A stretch of DNA of 64,000 nt, from assembly GCF_017814945.1 (NCBI RefSeq), contig NZ_JAGIPX010000001.1, positions 248,001 through 312,000 on the forward strand, read 5' to 3'. Both the position numbers and the translations under genes were made by a program. The DNA comes from Paraburkholderia sp. LEh10 (GTDB lineage Bacteria; Pseudomonadota; Gammaproteobacteria; Burkholderiales; Burkholderiaceae). Positions 37,777 to 46,254 of the stretch are shown piece by piece. The notes below the pieces were generated by a model, which was given only the letters and a program-made list of their open reading frames with translations, ran no database searches and was not told the DNA's origin. Numbering within the stretch: the first letter of the stretch is position 1; every line of letters starts with the position of its first letter.

Positions 37777-39030
37777 TCAGGTGATGGGCTGCCTGGGGTA
37801 TGTCGGCGACCGGGATTGCCGAACGGCACCGTCACTGAAACGCAATAACCATTTCATTCCTCGCTGACTTCCGGCTTCAAGATCGAGTTGACCACCGATG
37901 GCGCCAAGCATGTGGCGGACTGTTCGCAAGCCCGTGCTTTCTTCAAGCATGGATTTGCCGAGTCCCCGCCCGTTGTCTTCGACGCAAACGACGCACTCAT
38001 GCTGCGCGAAGCGATTCAAGGATACGGTGATTTGCCCACCCGCGTCCGCGAACGCGTGTTCGACCGAATTCGCGACAAGCTCGTTCACAACGGTTCCGAC
38101 GGTGGTGCAAGTCTCAATGTCGACCACAATACCGAACTGCAGGTCGATTCTTAATGAAATGCTGCGATCTTTGAGGTCATAGAGATCGTCGAAATTTGCG
38201 GCCATCGTGCCCAGATAGCGTCCGAGATCGGTAAATTCAGACTGTTCGCTCAATCCGAGCAGATGGTCGTATATCGATGCCATCGCGAACAAACGGCGCT
38301 CTATTGCCCGAAGACTTTTGCGGTCGTCGTTGTCGTTGGCTTTGAATACGCTTCGCTGGACCATCGCAATGATGAGCTGAAAATTGTTCCTGATCCGGTG
38401 CTGCTGTTCCCGCAGAAGCAGTGCCTTCGCGTCCCGCTCAGCTGCCAAAGCGGCCCGAGCCTGGGTCTGTTCGATGTTTTCTGCTAATGCGCCGGCAACG
38501 GATGCCAGGAACGAGATGTGGAGCGCGCCAACCGCCGTTACCTGGTGAAAGTCGACTTCAAGGACGCCATAGGGCCCATCGTGGTTGATCAGAGGAAGAT
38601 TAACCGACGTGACCACGTGATTGTCCTTAAAGACTTTCGGCAGCAGTTCTGGCGGTCGTTTGCGAACGTCGGAATCCACGACGGGGGCAGCCGCCTTCAA
38701 TGCTTCCCCTGGCGGGTTGCCCGACACGGCCCTGCCTGCACGTTGACCAAGTACGTCGATGGCAAGCCCGTACTGACTTTTGATGATCAACGAATCGTCG
38801 GATGAGTCCAGTTCGAGAACTTTCGCCATGGGCGCGGAGCAGCCGTGTGCGGCCGTGAGCGTTGCGTCGTCGAGAAGCTTTTGCAACGGCGGATTCCCCT
38901 GCGCGGCCTCGATCATCCGGGCAAACAGTCGCCGTTGACGTAACACTTCGCTTAGCAAAACCGTATCGGCGTCGTCAGCAACGATGTGATTCATTGATGC
39001 TGCCAACGTCGCAATTTGCGCCGAAGTCAT
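37777..39030 (-). CDS. sensor histidine kinase, GAF plus HisKA_2/HATPase
   Basis: A 417-aa soluble kinase. An N-terminal helical region (~1-40) precedes a GAF domain (~40-190: LLDDATLTAAHGCSAPMAKV...VTSVNLPLINHDGPYGVLEV). The HisKA_2 dimerisation box is EQQHRIRNNFQLIIAMVQ, with the phospho-His in QQHRIRNN. HATPase has VVNELVANSVEHAFA and VEDNGRGLG. This is the class that signals in general stress and light responses (LovK/PhyK-like). ATG 39030 has GGAGAAGAAA upstream. It is divergent from an orphan CheB gene; no receiver gene is adjacent. Confidence 0.85.
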   Translation of the reverse strand: MTSAQIATLAASMNHIVADDADTVLLSEVLRQRRLFARMIEAAQGNPPLQKLLDDATLTAAHGCSAPMAKVLELDSSDDSLIIKSQYGLAIDVLGQRAGRAVSGNPPGEALKAAAPVVDSDVRKRPPELLPKVFKDNHVVTSVNLPLINHDGPYGVLEVDFHQVTAVGALHISFLASVAGALAENIEQTQARAALAAERDAKALLLREQQHRIRNNFQLIIAMVQRSVFKANDNDDRKSLRAIERRLFAMASIYDHLLGLSEQSEFTDLGRYLGTMAANFDDLYDLKDRSISLRIDLQFGIVVDIETCTTVGTVVNELVANSVEHAFADAGGQITVSLNRFAQHECVVCVEDNGRGLGKSMLEESTGLRTVRHMLGAIGGQLDLEAGSQRGMKWLLRFSDGAVRQSRSPTYPRQPIT

Positions 39031-39273
39031 TTTCTTCTCCGTGCGGAAGGGTGGCGATGATAAGCGTTGGAACGCAAGCGCTATACCTTTTCCGCGATTT
39101 CGCGCGCACTTGTGGACGTTCAGCACTGCGGCGATGCTGGTCGTGTTTCAGGCACCGCTAATGCTGTGTTTGACCTGTCCAGAGCCTTTTTTGCTGGTAC
39201 GAGAACGAAATTTCCCTGTGTTGACCAAGCCGATCAAGGGGGCACGATGCAGCGTAATTCGGAGGGAGGATAA

Positions 39274-40296
39274 ATGGAGAAGAAAGCTGAGCCGAGCCGA
39301 ATCGTGGTGATCGGGGCATCGCTGGGCGGACTTGCAGCGCTGCGCGGTGTGATTGCTGCCTTCCCGCCGAACCTGGACGCCATTGTGCTGATAGCGATGC
39401 ACATTGGAGCAAATCACAGTCTTCTGCCTGAACTGCTTGCTCCGCATACTTCACTTCCGGTCGAGCACGCCCGGCACGACGTGGTCCTCAGATCGTCCGT
39501 GATTCTGGTAGCTCCGCCGGACCGACATCTCATGGTACAGGACGGTCGCACAAGGTTGAGTAACGGCCCTAAGGAATGCTTCACGCGTCCCGCCATCGAT
39601 CCGTTATTCCGGTCGGCCGCGCTCGAGTTTGGACCACGAGCAATCGCCGTCATACTTACGGGCGACCTCGACGACGGGGCGGCCGGTGCGGTAGCAGTGC
39701 GTGCGTGCGGGGGAGCGGTAATCGTGCAGGATCCTGCCGACAGCGTTGCGCCCTCAATGCCATCCAGCTGTCTGCGAGCGGTTCCGAGCGCCGTCATCGC
39801 CCAACTGGACAACATCGGCGAGACAATCGTTAAGACGGTTGCGGCCCCATTGAAGGCGACAACCACGGAAGAAGACCGGAGCCGGCTAGAAATTGAGGCG
39901 CGTATCAGCCTGACGGGCGCGGCATCGCCGGACGACCTCGACTTCATCGGTAAACGCAGCACGTTGACGTGTCCGGAGTGCGGCGGCGTCATATGGCGGG
40001 TTGGCACTGATGCACCATTGCGTTATCGATGCCATACCGGACACGCGTTTTCGAATCTGGGATTGCGCTACGCTCAAGAGTGCGGCCTCGAAGAATCGCT
40101 ATGGACATCAATGCGTAAGGCGGAAGAGTGCGCCGTGCTTGCGGCATGTCAGGCAGAGGTGGCCAAAGCAAAGGGTGACGAAGCCGGAGCCGATGCTGCA
40201 GAGAAGCAACATGTCAGGCACAAACTGCTGGAGGAGTCCCTTCGGCGTTTTCTGCGCGAAAACTCTAAACGGTGGAGAACTGGCGCGACAGAATGA
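39274..40296 (+). CDS. orphan CheB-type methylesterase with C-terminal zinc-ribbon-like segment
   Basis: A 340-aa protein with the CheB esterase domain but no receiver domain. The catalytic triad is visible as Ser16 in GASLGG, His43 in AMHIGANH and Asp135 in TGDLDDGAAG. After about residue 225 comes TCPECGGVIWRV...YRCHTGHAFS, a CxxC...CxxGH pattern suggesting metal binding, then a helical tail (AEECAVLAACQAEVAKAKGD). No CheR, receptor or other chemotaxis gene is near. GGAGGAT precedes the ATG. A 45-aa ORF overlaps its stop by ATGA. Confidence 0.85.
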   Translation: MEKKAEPSRIVVIGASLGGLAALRGVIAAFPPNLDAIVLIAMHIGANHSLLPELLAPHTSLPVEHARHDVVLRSSVILVAPPDRHLMVQDGRTRLSNGPKECFTRPAIDPLFRSAALEFGPRAIAVILTGDLDDGAAGAVAVRACGGAVIVQDPADSVAPSMPSSCLRAVPSAVIAQLDNIGETIVKTVAAPLKATTTEEDRSRLEIEARISLTGAASPDDLDFIGKRSTLTCPECGGVIWRVGTDAPLRYRCHTGHAFSNLGLRYAQECGLEESLWTSMRKAEECAVLAACQAEVAKAKGDEAGADAAEKQHVRHKLLEESLRRFLRENSKRWRTGATE

Positions 40297-40430
40297 GGGA
40301 AGACGTCAAGCTGCTCAGGCAAACGCTTGAAGATAAAACGGAGATCGCCAGGAAGCTTGGCGAGTTCGTCGAAAACGTGGCCCGTCCCGAAGCGGTGGTG
40401 CAGTCCCAAGCGAAAGCGGGCGCACGGTGA
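40293..40430 (+). CDS. 45-aa ORF coupled to the CheB-like gene
   Basis: An ATGA overlap with the preceding stop starts MREDVKLLRQTLEDKTEIA, RKLGEFVENVARPEAVVQS, ending GAR. The heptad-like, charged helix suggests a coiled-coil peptide. The tight overlap and protein-like composition support it as a real small gene; alternatively it is the tail of a longer ancestral CheB fusion. No family known to me. Confidence 0.5.
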   Translation: MREDVKLLRQTLEDKTEIARKLGEFVENVARPEAVVQSQAKAGAR

Positions 40431-40595
40431 GCCAGCCAAAACTGTTATTGGTTTCTGGGTCCGATGCTTGCTGTGTCACTCCTGACAGTCCGCGGCCGCC
40501 GATGCGGGACGCTTCTGTCGATACCGTTGGTGCTAGATGCTGCGCGTGCTGCGTGCGCCGTGGTCTAGCGGCGTGTCATAACCCGGGAGTGACAA

Positions 40596-40862
40596 ATGGA
40601 AACGACCAAAACGGAAGGCACCCTGCGCGAAGCTGCGGGAAGTGTCAAGGAAACGATCGGTTCGCTCGCAGGCGACGTTGGGATGCAGCTTGAGGGCAAG
40701 GCCAGCGAGTTGCGTGGCAAGGCACAGCAGCTCTGCGCGGACGCGACGGATCTGGCGCGCGACGCAATGTCGTCGCGCCCTCTGGCGGTTTTGGCGAGTG
40801 CGACCGCAATCGGCTTCGTGATAGGCGCGCTGTGGGCACGCAATCGTGACACGGATATGTAA
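40596..40862 (+). CDS. YqjD/ElaB/CsbD-like membrane-anchored small protein
   Basis: An 88-aa protein. The N-terminal two thirds are CsbD/DUF883-like (LREAAGSVKETIGSLAGDVG, QLEGKASELRGKAQQL). A C-terminal membrane anchor of the DUF883 type follows (LAVLASATAIGFVIGALW ending in ARNRD). YqjD/ElaB proteins tether ribosomes to the membrane in stationary phase in E. coli; here that is only a family-level suggestion. CGGGAGTGA precedes the ATG. It heads a three-gene set like yqjD-yqjE-yqjK. Confidence 0.75.
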   Translation: METTKTEGTLREAAGSVKETIGSLAGDVGMQLEGKASELRGKAQQLCADATDLARDAMSSRPLAVLASATAIGFVIGALWARNRDTDM

Positions 40863-40918
40863 TCACTTGGGTTACGACTGAGGGGGCACATCATGTGCCT
40901 CTTCACGGGAGCCGCGCG

Positions 40919-41293
40919 ATGTCGATTCAATCCAAAGTAAATCAGTGGGGCACTGTAAGCCGGTTCTGCGCGAACCGGATCGCGGACTATGGCGAACTCA
41001 TTTCCATCGAACTCGCGCAGGCGCGTACCCAACTCGCGCGTGAAGTGGTTGCGCTTGTGGCACTCGCGGTCGCGGGACTGTTCATGCTGTCGTTCTTCTG
41101 CATCGCGATCATCGCCACGGCATTCAATACGCCGTACTTTCTCCACGTATCCTGGGCGATCGCGGGAGCGTGGTTCTTGCTGTGCGTCATTTCGCTTTTC
41201 GTCTTGCGTGCGCAAAAGCCGGCACGCTCTTTCCGCGTACTCAAGAATGAAATCCGCGAGGATCTGCAAACGGTCAGGGAGGCACTGAAATGA
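40919..41293 (+). CDS. phage holin family protein (YqjE-like)
   Basis: A 124-aa protein with two membrane helices (LVALAVAGLFMLSFFCIAII and AWFLLCVISLFVLRAQ). An amphipathic N-terminal region (ADYGELISIELAQARTQLAR) precedes them, and a charged C-terminus (LKNEIREDLQTVREALK) follows. This is the YqjE/holin_3_6 pattern. It overlaps the next gene by ATGA. Despite the family name there is no phage context. Confidence 0.75.
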   Translation: MSIQSKVNQWGTVSRFCANRIADYGELISIELAQARTQLAREVVALVALAVAGLFMLSFFCIAIIATAFNTPYFLHVSWAIAGAWFLLCVISLFVLRAQKPARSFRVLKNEIREDLQTVREALK

Positions 41294-41589
41294 CGTCACG
41301 AGTGGAGGTGCTAGCTGCGGCCGAATCGGTGGTGCTGGAGCGCATGGCCGTGTCGCGCGCGAATTTTTTGGCCGCGCGCGAAGCTGCGCGCGTGGATGAG
41401 ACCGGCCAGCCGTCCTCGCTGCCGATGCGCGTTCGAGATCTGGTATCGACGGCACCGAACGTTATGCTGCTCGCCGCGATGCTTGTCGGATCGCTGGTGA
41501 TCGGTCCTCGCAAGGTCGCCGGCGTCGTGGTACGAAACGGACTTGTCGCATGGATTGCAACAAGAGTCCGCCGCATCGCGGGAAGTTGA
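41290..41589 (+). CDS. YqjK-like small protein
   Basis: A 99-aa protein starting in the ATGA overlap with the holin-like gene. It has a helical, Ala/Arg/Glu-rich N-terminus (EVLAAAESVVLERMAVSRAN) and one hydrophobic helix (PNVMLLAAMLVGSLVIGP), then a basic C-terminus. The position after YqjD- and YqjE-like genes suggests the YqjK role; sequence similarity to YqjK itself is weak by eye. Confidence 0.6.
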   Translation: MTSRVEVLAAAESVVLERMAVSRANFLAAREAARVDETGQPSSLPMRVRDLVSTAPNVMLLAAMLVGSLVIGPRKVAGVVVRNGLVAWIATRVRRIAGS

Positions 41590-41774
41590 ATGCATTCGCG
41601 TTTGCGGTGTGCTGCGGCACGGCGATCCTGGATGCGGATAATTTACCGAAGGCGCGACCGTGTGATTGCGCGGTCGCGGGCGAATCTCCAGGCGTGCCAG
41701 CGGCGTGACGCGAGGTGCCCGAGCGTCTCCTTTACCGCCGGCCTGCCGGTCCTCAACCGTTCGTCGCTAGATGC

Positions 41775-43079
41775 TTACTGCCGCGCCGCAACCCGCACGC
41801 GCTCGCCTGCGCCACTTCGCGCCGACGCGATCGACATGCCGAGACCAAGCAGCGTCAGGCAGACGACGGGCACCAGCATCGGGGCGCTCGCGTTGCCTGC
41901 GACCTTCCCGATGTAAGGCATCAGGTTCTGCGCGAAGAAGCCTCCGAGATTGCCGATCGAATTGATCGCCGCGATGCTCGCTGCAGCGCGGGCGCCTGTG
42001 AAGTATCGCGGGGGCAGCGACCAGAAGCACGGATAGAGCAGCGGAATGCATGCCCCGCCCAGCACGAGCGCGGCAAATTGCAGCGGCAGACCCGGCAGCA
42101 CGAGACTTAGCGCGAAGCCGATCACGCCGACGCCTGCCACCATCGCCATCGCCTTGAGTACCACGCCCTCGCGTTTCAGCTTCGCGGGGAGCCACAGCAG
42201 AAGCAGCGCGGAGAGCATCCACGGAATCATGTTGAGCAGGCCGTTGAGCGACGAATGCGAAACGCCGCCACTTTTCAGCAGCGTCGGCAGCCAGTACGTC
42301 ACGCCGTAGAGCGAGGTGGACATCAGCATGTAGCCGCACGCGAACATCAGCACGCGTTTGTCGACGAGCGCCCGCCACGGATGCTCGGCGGCCGCTTGCG
42401 CCGGCGCCTCGCGCCGGAGGGCCGCGATCATCAGGGTTTTCTCTTCGTTCGACAAGAACGGGGCGCGTTCGACGGACTCAGGCAGAAAGCGCAACGCAAC
42501 GAGTGCGACGAAGACGGCAGGCATCCCCGTTGCCACGAACACCCATTGCCAGCCAGCGAGACCAAGATTGCCGTCCAGCGACAACAGCAAGCCGCCCGCG
42601 AGTGAGCCGAGCATATTGGCGAGCGCACTGCCTAGTGTGAAGAAGCCGAGCATGCGGGTGCGATGACTCTGCGGAAACCAGAGCGTCAGATAGAAGATCA
42701 CGCCCGGATAGAAGCCCGCTTCGGCGACACCCAGTGCGAACCGGAACACATAGAAGAGTCCCGTTGAATGCGTGAATGCCATCGCCACGGTAATGGCGCC
42801 CCAGGTCGCCATGATGCGCGCGAGCCACAGGCGCGCGCCGAAACGATGCAGCGCAAGCGTGCTCGGTACCTCGAACAGTAGGTAGCCGATAAAGAAGAGC
42901 GACGCGCCCAGGCCATATGACGCTTCCGACATCCCCAGCGCATGCACCATCTGCAGCTTGGCAAAGCCGACGTTCTGCCGGTCGATGAAGGCGATCAGGA
43001 ACATCACGATCAAAAGCGGCATGAGCCGCCAGGCGACCTTCTTCACGACAGCCTGCTCGGCAATCAGGGTTTGGCTCAC
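41775..43079 (-). CDS. MFS transporter, anion:cation symporter (ACS) type
   Basis: A 434-aa, 12-helix MFS protein. Signatures are LLIVMFLIAFIDRQNVGFAKLQM, FEVPSTLALHRFGARLWLARIM and GVAEAGFYPGVIFYLTLWFPQSHR, typical of ACS transporters for tartrate, galactonate or phthalate-type organic acids. Start GTG 43079 is preferred over TTG 43085 because CGGAGA lies at proper distance. A perfect 15-bp operator-like repeat sits 22 bp upstream, mirrored at the divergent GntR gene, so that regulator probably controls it. Confidence 0.87.
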   Translation of the reverse strand: MSQTLIAEQAVVKKVAWRLMPLLIVMFLIAFIDRQNVGFAKLQMVHALGMSEASYGLGASLFFIGYLLFEVPSTLALHRFGARLWLARIMATWGAITVAMAFTHSTGLFYVFRFALGVAEAGFYPGVIFYLTLWFPQSHRTRMLGFFTLGSALANMLGSLAGGLLLSLDGNLGLAGWQWVFVATGMPAVFVALVALRFLPESVERAPFLSNEEKTLMIAALRREAPAQAAAEHPWRALVDKRVLMFACGYMLMSTSLYGVTYWLPTLLKSGGVSHSSLNGLLNMIPWMLSALLLLWLPAKLKREGVVLKAMAMVAGVGVIGFALSLVLPGLPLQFAALVLGGACIPLLYPCFWSLPPRYFTGARAAASIAAINSIGNLGGFFAQNLMPYIGKVAGNASAPMLVPVVCLTLLGLGMSIASARSGAGERVRVAARQ

Positions 43080-43100
43080 AATCAATCTCCGGTCGAAAAA

Positions 43101-43115
43101 TTCATATATATGTTT
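43101..43115. promoter_or_regulatory. candidate GntR operator, MFS side
   Basis: TTCATATATATGTTT, 22 bp upstream of the MFS start, is the exact reverse complement of the site at 43216-43230. Its CATATATATG core is itself palindromic. Location between divergent genes supports operator function. Confidence 0.65.
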
Positions 43116-43215
43116 AGTTGAATTGGCTTTCGCAGCAATGGGTAGAAACCCGTTGACCCCGACAGATATAGGATGGTGAGGGTTATTACCGATCCATCGT
43201 CGGCCCTAATCATGA

Positions 43216-43230
43216 AAACATATATATGAA
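43216..43230. promoter_or_regulatory. candidate GntR operator, regulator side
   Basis: AAACATATATATGAA ends 16 bp before the gntR-type start and is a perfect inverted copy of 43101-43115, with centres 115 bp apart (about 11 helical turns). Binding here could block both promoters and allow looping. Confidence 0.65.
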
Positions 43231-43246
43231 TTCGAAGGAGGCTAAA

Positions 43247-43969
43247 ATGCATGCCGATGACCGGTTGCCCCGTTACCAGCGTTTGCGCGACGAAATGGTT
43301 GCGCTGATCGCGGCCCGCCATTGGCGGCCGGGTGAAGCGATCCCTACCGAGCAGGCGCTCGCCAAAAGCTACGACGTCGCTGTCGGGACGGTTCGCAAGG
43401 CCGTCGAGCTGCTCGTCGCGGAAGGACTGCTGGAGCGCTTCCAGGGCAGGGGGACGTTCGTGCGCCGCGCGAGCTTCGACAGCTCCCTGTTTCGCTTCTT
43501 CCGCTTCCAGACGCGGCAAGGCGAACGGCGCATTCCAGAGAGCCGCATCTTGCGGCGCGAGGTGGTCGACGCGCCGTCGGCAGTCGCCGCGACCTTGCAG
43601 ATTCCGAGTAGCGCGCGTGTGATCCAGATGTCGCGCCTGCGGCTGATCGACGGCGTGCCGATGCTCGCCGAAGAAATCTGGCTGCCCTACGTACGTTTTG
43701 CCGCGTTTGCGCAGATGGACCTGAATGAAGTCGGCGACCTGCTGTACCCCGTGTACGAGGCCAAGTGCAATCAGGTCGTGGCGTCGGCCACGGAAACACT
43801 GACCGTCGAAGCCATTGGCCCGTTGCATGCACGGCTGTTGCACATCGAGCCGGGTACGCCCGCCGTAGTCATCGAGCGTCTCGCGTACGGCTACGACAGA
43901 CAGCCGCTCGAATGGCGCCGCTCACGCGGACCCGCCAGCGAATTCATCTATCAGGCCGAGATCCGCTAA
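43247..43969 (+). CDS. GntR-family regulator, HutC/UTRA type
   Basis: A 240-aa regulator. The winged helix (residues ~8-75: RYQRLRDEMVALIAARHWRPGEAIPTEQALAKSY...VGTVRKAVELLVAEGLLERFQGRGTFV) is followed by a UTRA effector domain (~95-235: VIQMSRLRLIDGVPMLAEEIWLPY...SATETLTVEAIGPLHARLL...PAVVIERLAYGYDRQPLEWRRS). ATG 43247 has AAGGAGG upstream; an in-frame ATG at 43226 lies inside the operator and is not used. It probably represses itself and the divergent MFS gene and responds to that transporter's substrate. Confidence 0.88.
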   Translation: MHADDRLPRYQRLRDEMVALIAARHWRPGEAIPTEQALAKSYDVAVGTVRKAVELLVAEGLLERFQGRGTFVRRASFDSSLFRFFRFQTRQGERRIPESRILRREVVDAPSAVAATLQIPSSARVIQMSRLRLIDGVPMLAEEIWLPYVRFAAFAQMDLNEVGDLLYPVYEAKCNQVVASATETLTVEAIGPLHARLLHIEPGTPAVVIERLAYGYDRQPLEWRRSRGPASEFIYQAEIR

Positions 43970-44030
43970 CGATCGCGCGCCCTCACAAATGCGTTGTTCC
44001 CAGGCAGGAACGACGACCTGGGAGACGTCA

Positions 44031-45326
44031 ATGTTCAAGTGGTTCAGCGAGATTTCAGGCAATGAACGCCGGACGTTCTGGGCGTGCTTCGGCGGATGGG
44101 CGCTTGATTCGCTCGATGTGCAGATGTTCAGCCTCGTGATTCCGGCGATCATCGCCGAATGGTCGATCAGCCGCACGCAAGCGGGGCTCGTCAGCGGCGT
44201 CACGCTGGTGGCGTCGGCGCTGGGTGGCTGGATCGCGGGAATGATGTCAGACCGGCTGGGACGCGTGAAGACGCTGCAATGGACCGTCGCGTTTTTTTCC
44301 GTGTTCACGTTCCTGTGCGCGTTCGCGCAGAACTATCCGCAATTTCTCGTGCTGAAGACGCTGCAGGGGTTCGGCTTCGGCGGAGAATGGGCGGCGGGCG
44401 CCGTGCTGATGGCCGAGACGATCCGCAACGAGCATCGCGGCAAGGCGATGGGCAGCGTGCAGAGCGCATGGGCCGTTGGCTGGGGCGCAGCAGTGCTGCT
44501 CTATGCGTTGATGTTCTCGCTGCTGCCCGGGGATACCGCGTGGCGCGTGATGTTCGGGGTTGGCATCGTTCCCGCGCTGCTGATTCTGTACGTTCGACGC
44601 AGCGTGCAGGAGCCTGCCGCGCCGGCGCACGCAATACGTGATGCGCGGGCGCGTCAGCAAGAGCAGATGCCTGGCCTAGTCGTCGGCATCTTTTCTCCGC
44701 AAGTGCTACGCATGACGCTGATCGGCGCACTGCTCGGCGTTGGCGCGCATGGTGGCTACTACGCGCTGATGACCTGGCTGCCGACGTTTCTGAAGAGCGA
44801 GCGCCATCTGTCGGTGTTAAGCACGGGCGGCTACCTTGCCGTCGTGATCGTCGCGTTCTTTTGCGGGTGCCTCGTGAGTGCGCAACTGCTGGATCGCATT
44901 GGACGCCGGAAGACCATTCTCACGTTTGCAATTTGCTGCGTGATAACTGTCACCGCCTATCTGTTTCTTCCGCTCGGCAATGCCGCGATGCTGTTCTTCG
45001 GATTTCCACTGGGTTTCTTTGCAGCGGGCATTCCAGCAAGCATGGGCGCGCTGTTCAACGAGCTGTATCCGCGCGGGATGCGCGGCACGGGCGTCGGGTT
45101 TTGCTACAACTTCGGTCGCGTTGTATCCGCGGGATTTCCGGTGCTCGTCGGGCATATGTCCGCAAATATGTCGCTCGGGACGGCGATCGGCATCGATGCG
45201 GGACTCGCGTACGCGATTGTCGTGCTGTCCGTGCTGATGCTGCCGGAGACACGCGGCCGCGCACTAGGCGAAGCCACGCTTGATTCGGAACATACGGGCC
45301 CGCTTTCTCACGCGCAAAGGCATTAA
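44031..45326 (+). CDS. MFS transporter, aromatic acid/sialate:H+ symporter type
   Basis: A 431-aa MFS protein. WALDSLDVQMFSLVIPAIIAEW, GGWIAGMMSDRLGRVKTLQW and GFGFGGEWAAGAVLMAETIRNEHRGKAMG are hallmarks of the AAHS/SHS families with the Asp in helix 1 used for proton coupling. GGGAGACGT precedes the ATG. It lies 61 bp after the GntR gene and 52 bp before the amidohydrolase, in the same direction, so these three probably form one transcription unit. Confidence 0.86.
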   Translation: MFKWFSEISGNERRTFWACFGGWALDSLDVQMFSLVIPAIIAEWSISRTQAGLVSGVTLVASALGGWIAGMMSDRLGRVKTLQWTVAFFSVFTFLCAFAQNYPQFLVLKTLQGFGFGGEWAAGAVLMAETIRNEHRGKAMGSVQSAWAVGWGAAVLLYALMFSLLPGDTAWRVMFGVGIVPALLILYVRRSVQEPAAPAHAIRDARARQQEQMPGLVVGIFSPQVLRMTLIGALLGVGAHGGYYALMTWLPTFLKSERHLSVLSTGGYLAVVIVAFFCGCLVSAQLLDRIGRRKTILTFAICCVITVTAYLFLPLGNAAMLFFGFPLGFFAAGIPASMGALFNELYPRGMRGTGVGFCYNFGRVVSAGFPVLVGHMSANMSLGTAIGIDAGLAYAIVVLSVLMLPETRGRALGEATLDSEHTGPLSHAQRH

Positions 45327-45378
45327 CGCGCGGCGCACTCGCCCGTAACCGCGCAAGACTGGTGATGAAGGAACGTCC

Positions 45379-46254
45379 ATGATGGAGAAGTCGGGGATAG
45401 ACGCGAGCCATCGGCAGGCTGCGTATCGTCCTGCCCACATTGCATCTGTCGATACCCATGCTCATGTATTCGAGCGCGGCCTGCCGCTCGCCCAGCAGCG
45501 CCGCTATGCGCCCGACTACGACGCCACGCTCGACGCTTACCTTACCCAACTGGATACGCACGGCGTATCACGCGGCGTGCTTGTGCAGCCCAGCTTCCTT
45601 GGCACCGATTGCAGCTATATGCTTGATGCGTTGCGCCGCGCGCCGGAGCGGCTACGCGGTGTCGCGGTGATCGAGCGCGATTGTCAGATCGACACGCTGA
45701 CGGAGATGGCGAATGCGGGCATTGCAGGAATTCGGCTGAACTTGATCGGGCATGCCGATCTGCCGCTCGACAGATGGGTGAGTGCGCAAACGCTCGCACA
45801 TGTTCGCGATCTGAATTGGCATGTCGAAGTGCATGCAGAAGCTGTGCGGCTGCATGGCATCGTCGAGCCGCTTCTGGATGCTGGCATGAACGTCGTCGTC
45901 GATCATTTCGGCAGGCCCGATCCCGATATCGGAGTACGTGACGCGGGCTTTCGCCGTCTTCTTGAACTGGCTGACACGCGGCGTGTGTGGGTGAAGGTAT
46001 CGGCGGCATACCGGAACCGGCGGCGGCTCCGCTCAGATGATAATGATGTGCATGAGGCATTTCATCTTCTGAAAGCGGCCTTTGGCGTGCATCGCCTTAT
46101 GTGGGGCAGCGACTGGCCGCATACGCGGTTTGAAGCGGACGAGAATTTTGCTTGCGCGCTGGAACTTCTTCGCGCGCTGCTTCCCGTTGAAGAGGAGCGC
46201 AGGGTGGTCTTGGCGGACACGCCTGCAAGACTTTACATGTTCGACGTCGCGTGA
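45379..46254 (+). CDS. amidohydrolase family 2 lactonase-like enzyme
   Basis: A 291-aa TIM-barrel hydrolase of COG3618, like 2-pyrone-4,6-dicarboxylate lactonase and D-galactarolactone isomerase. HAH metal/active-site residues lie in SVDTHAHVFERGLPL (27-29), and IRLNLIGH, HVEVHAEAVRL, VVDHFGRPD, WVKVSAAYR and LMWGSDWPHTRFE occur in the expected order. With two organic acid transporters upstream, hydrolysis of a sugar-acid or aromatic-derived lactone is plausible; the substrate is not evident. Confidence 0.83.
   Translation: MMEKSGIDASHRQAAYRPAHIASVDTHAHVFERGLPLAQQRRYAPDYDATLDAYLTQLDTHGVSRGVLVQPSFLGTDCSYMLDALRRAPERLRGVAVIERDCQIDTLTEMANAGIAGIRLNLIGHADLPLDRWVSAQTLAHVRDLNWHVEVHAEAVRLHGIVEPLLDAGMNVVVDHFGRPDPDIGVRDAGFRRLLELADTRRVWVKVSAAYRNRRRLRSDDNDVHEAFHLLKAAFGVHRLMWGSDWPHTRFEADENFACALELLRALLPVEEERRVVLADTPARLYMFDVA

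Noticed and set aside
40919..41293. Prophage lysis cassette suggested by the holin-like protein
   Set aside because: No phage genes are near; the order matches the yqjD-yqjE-yqjK membrane protein set.
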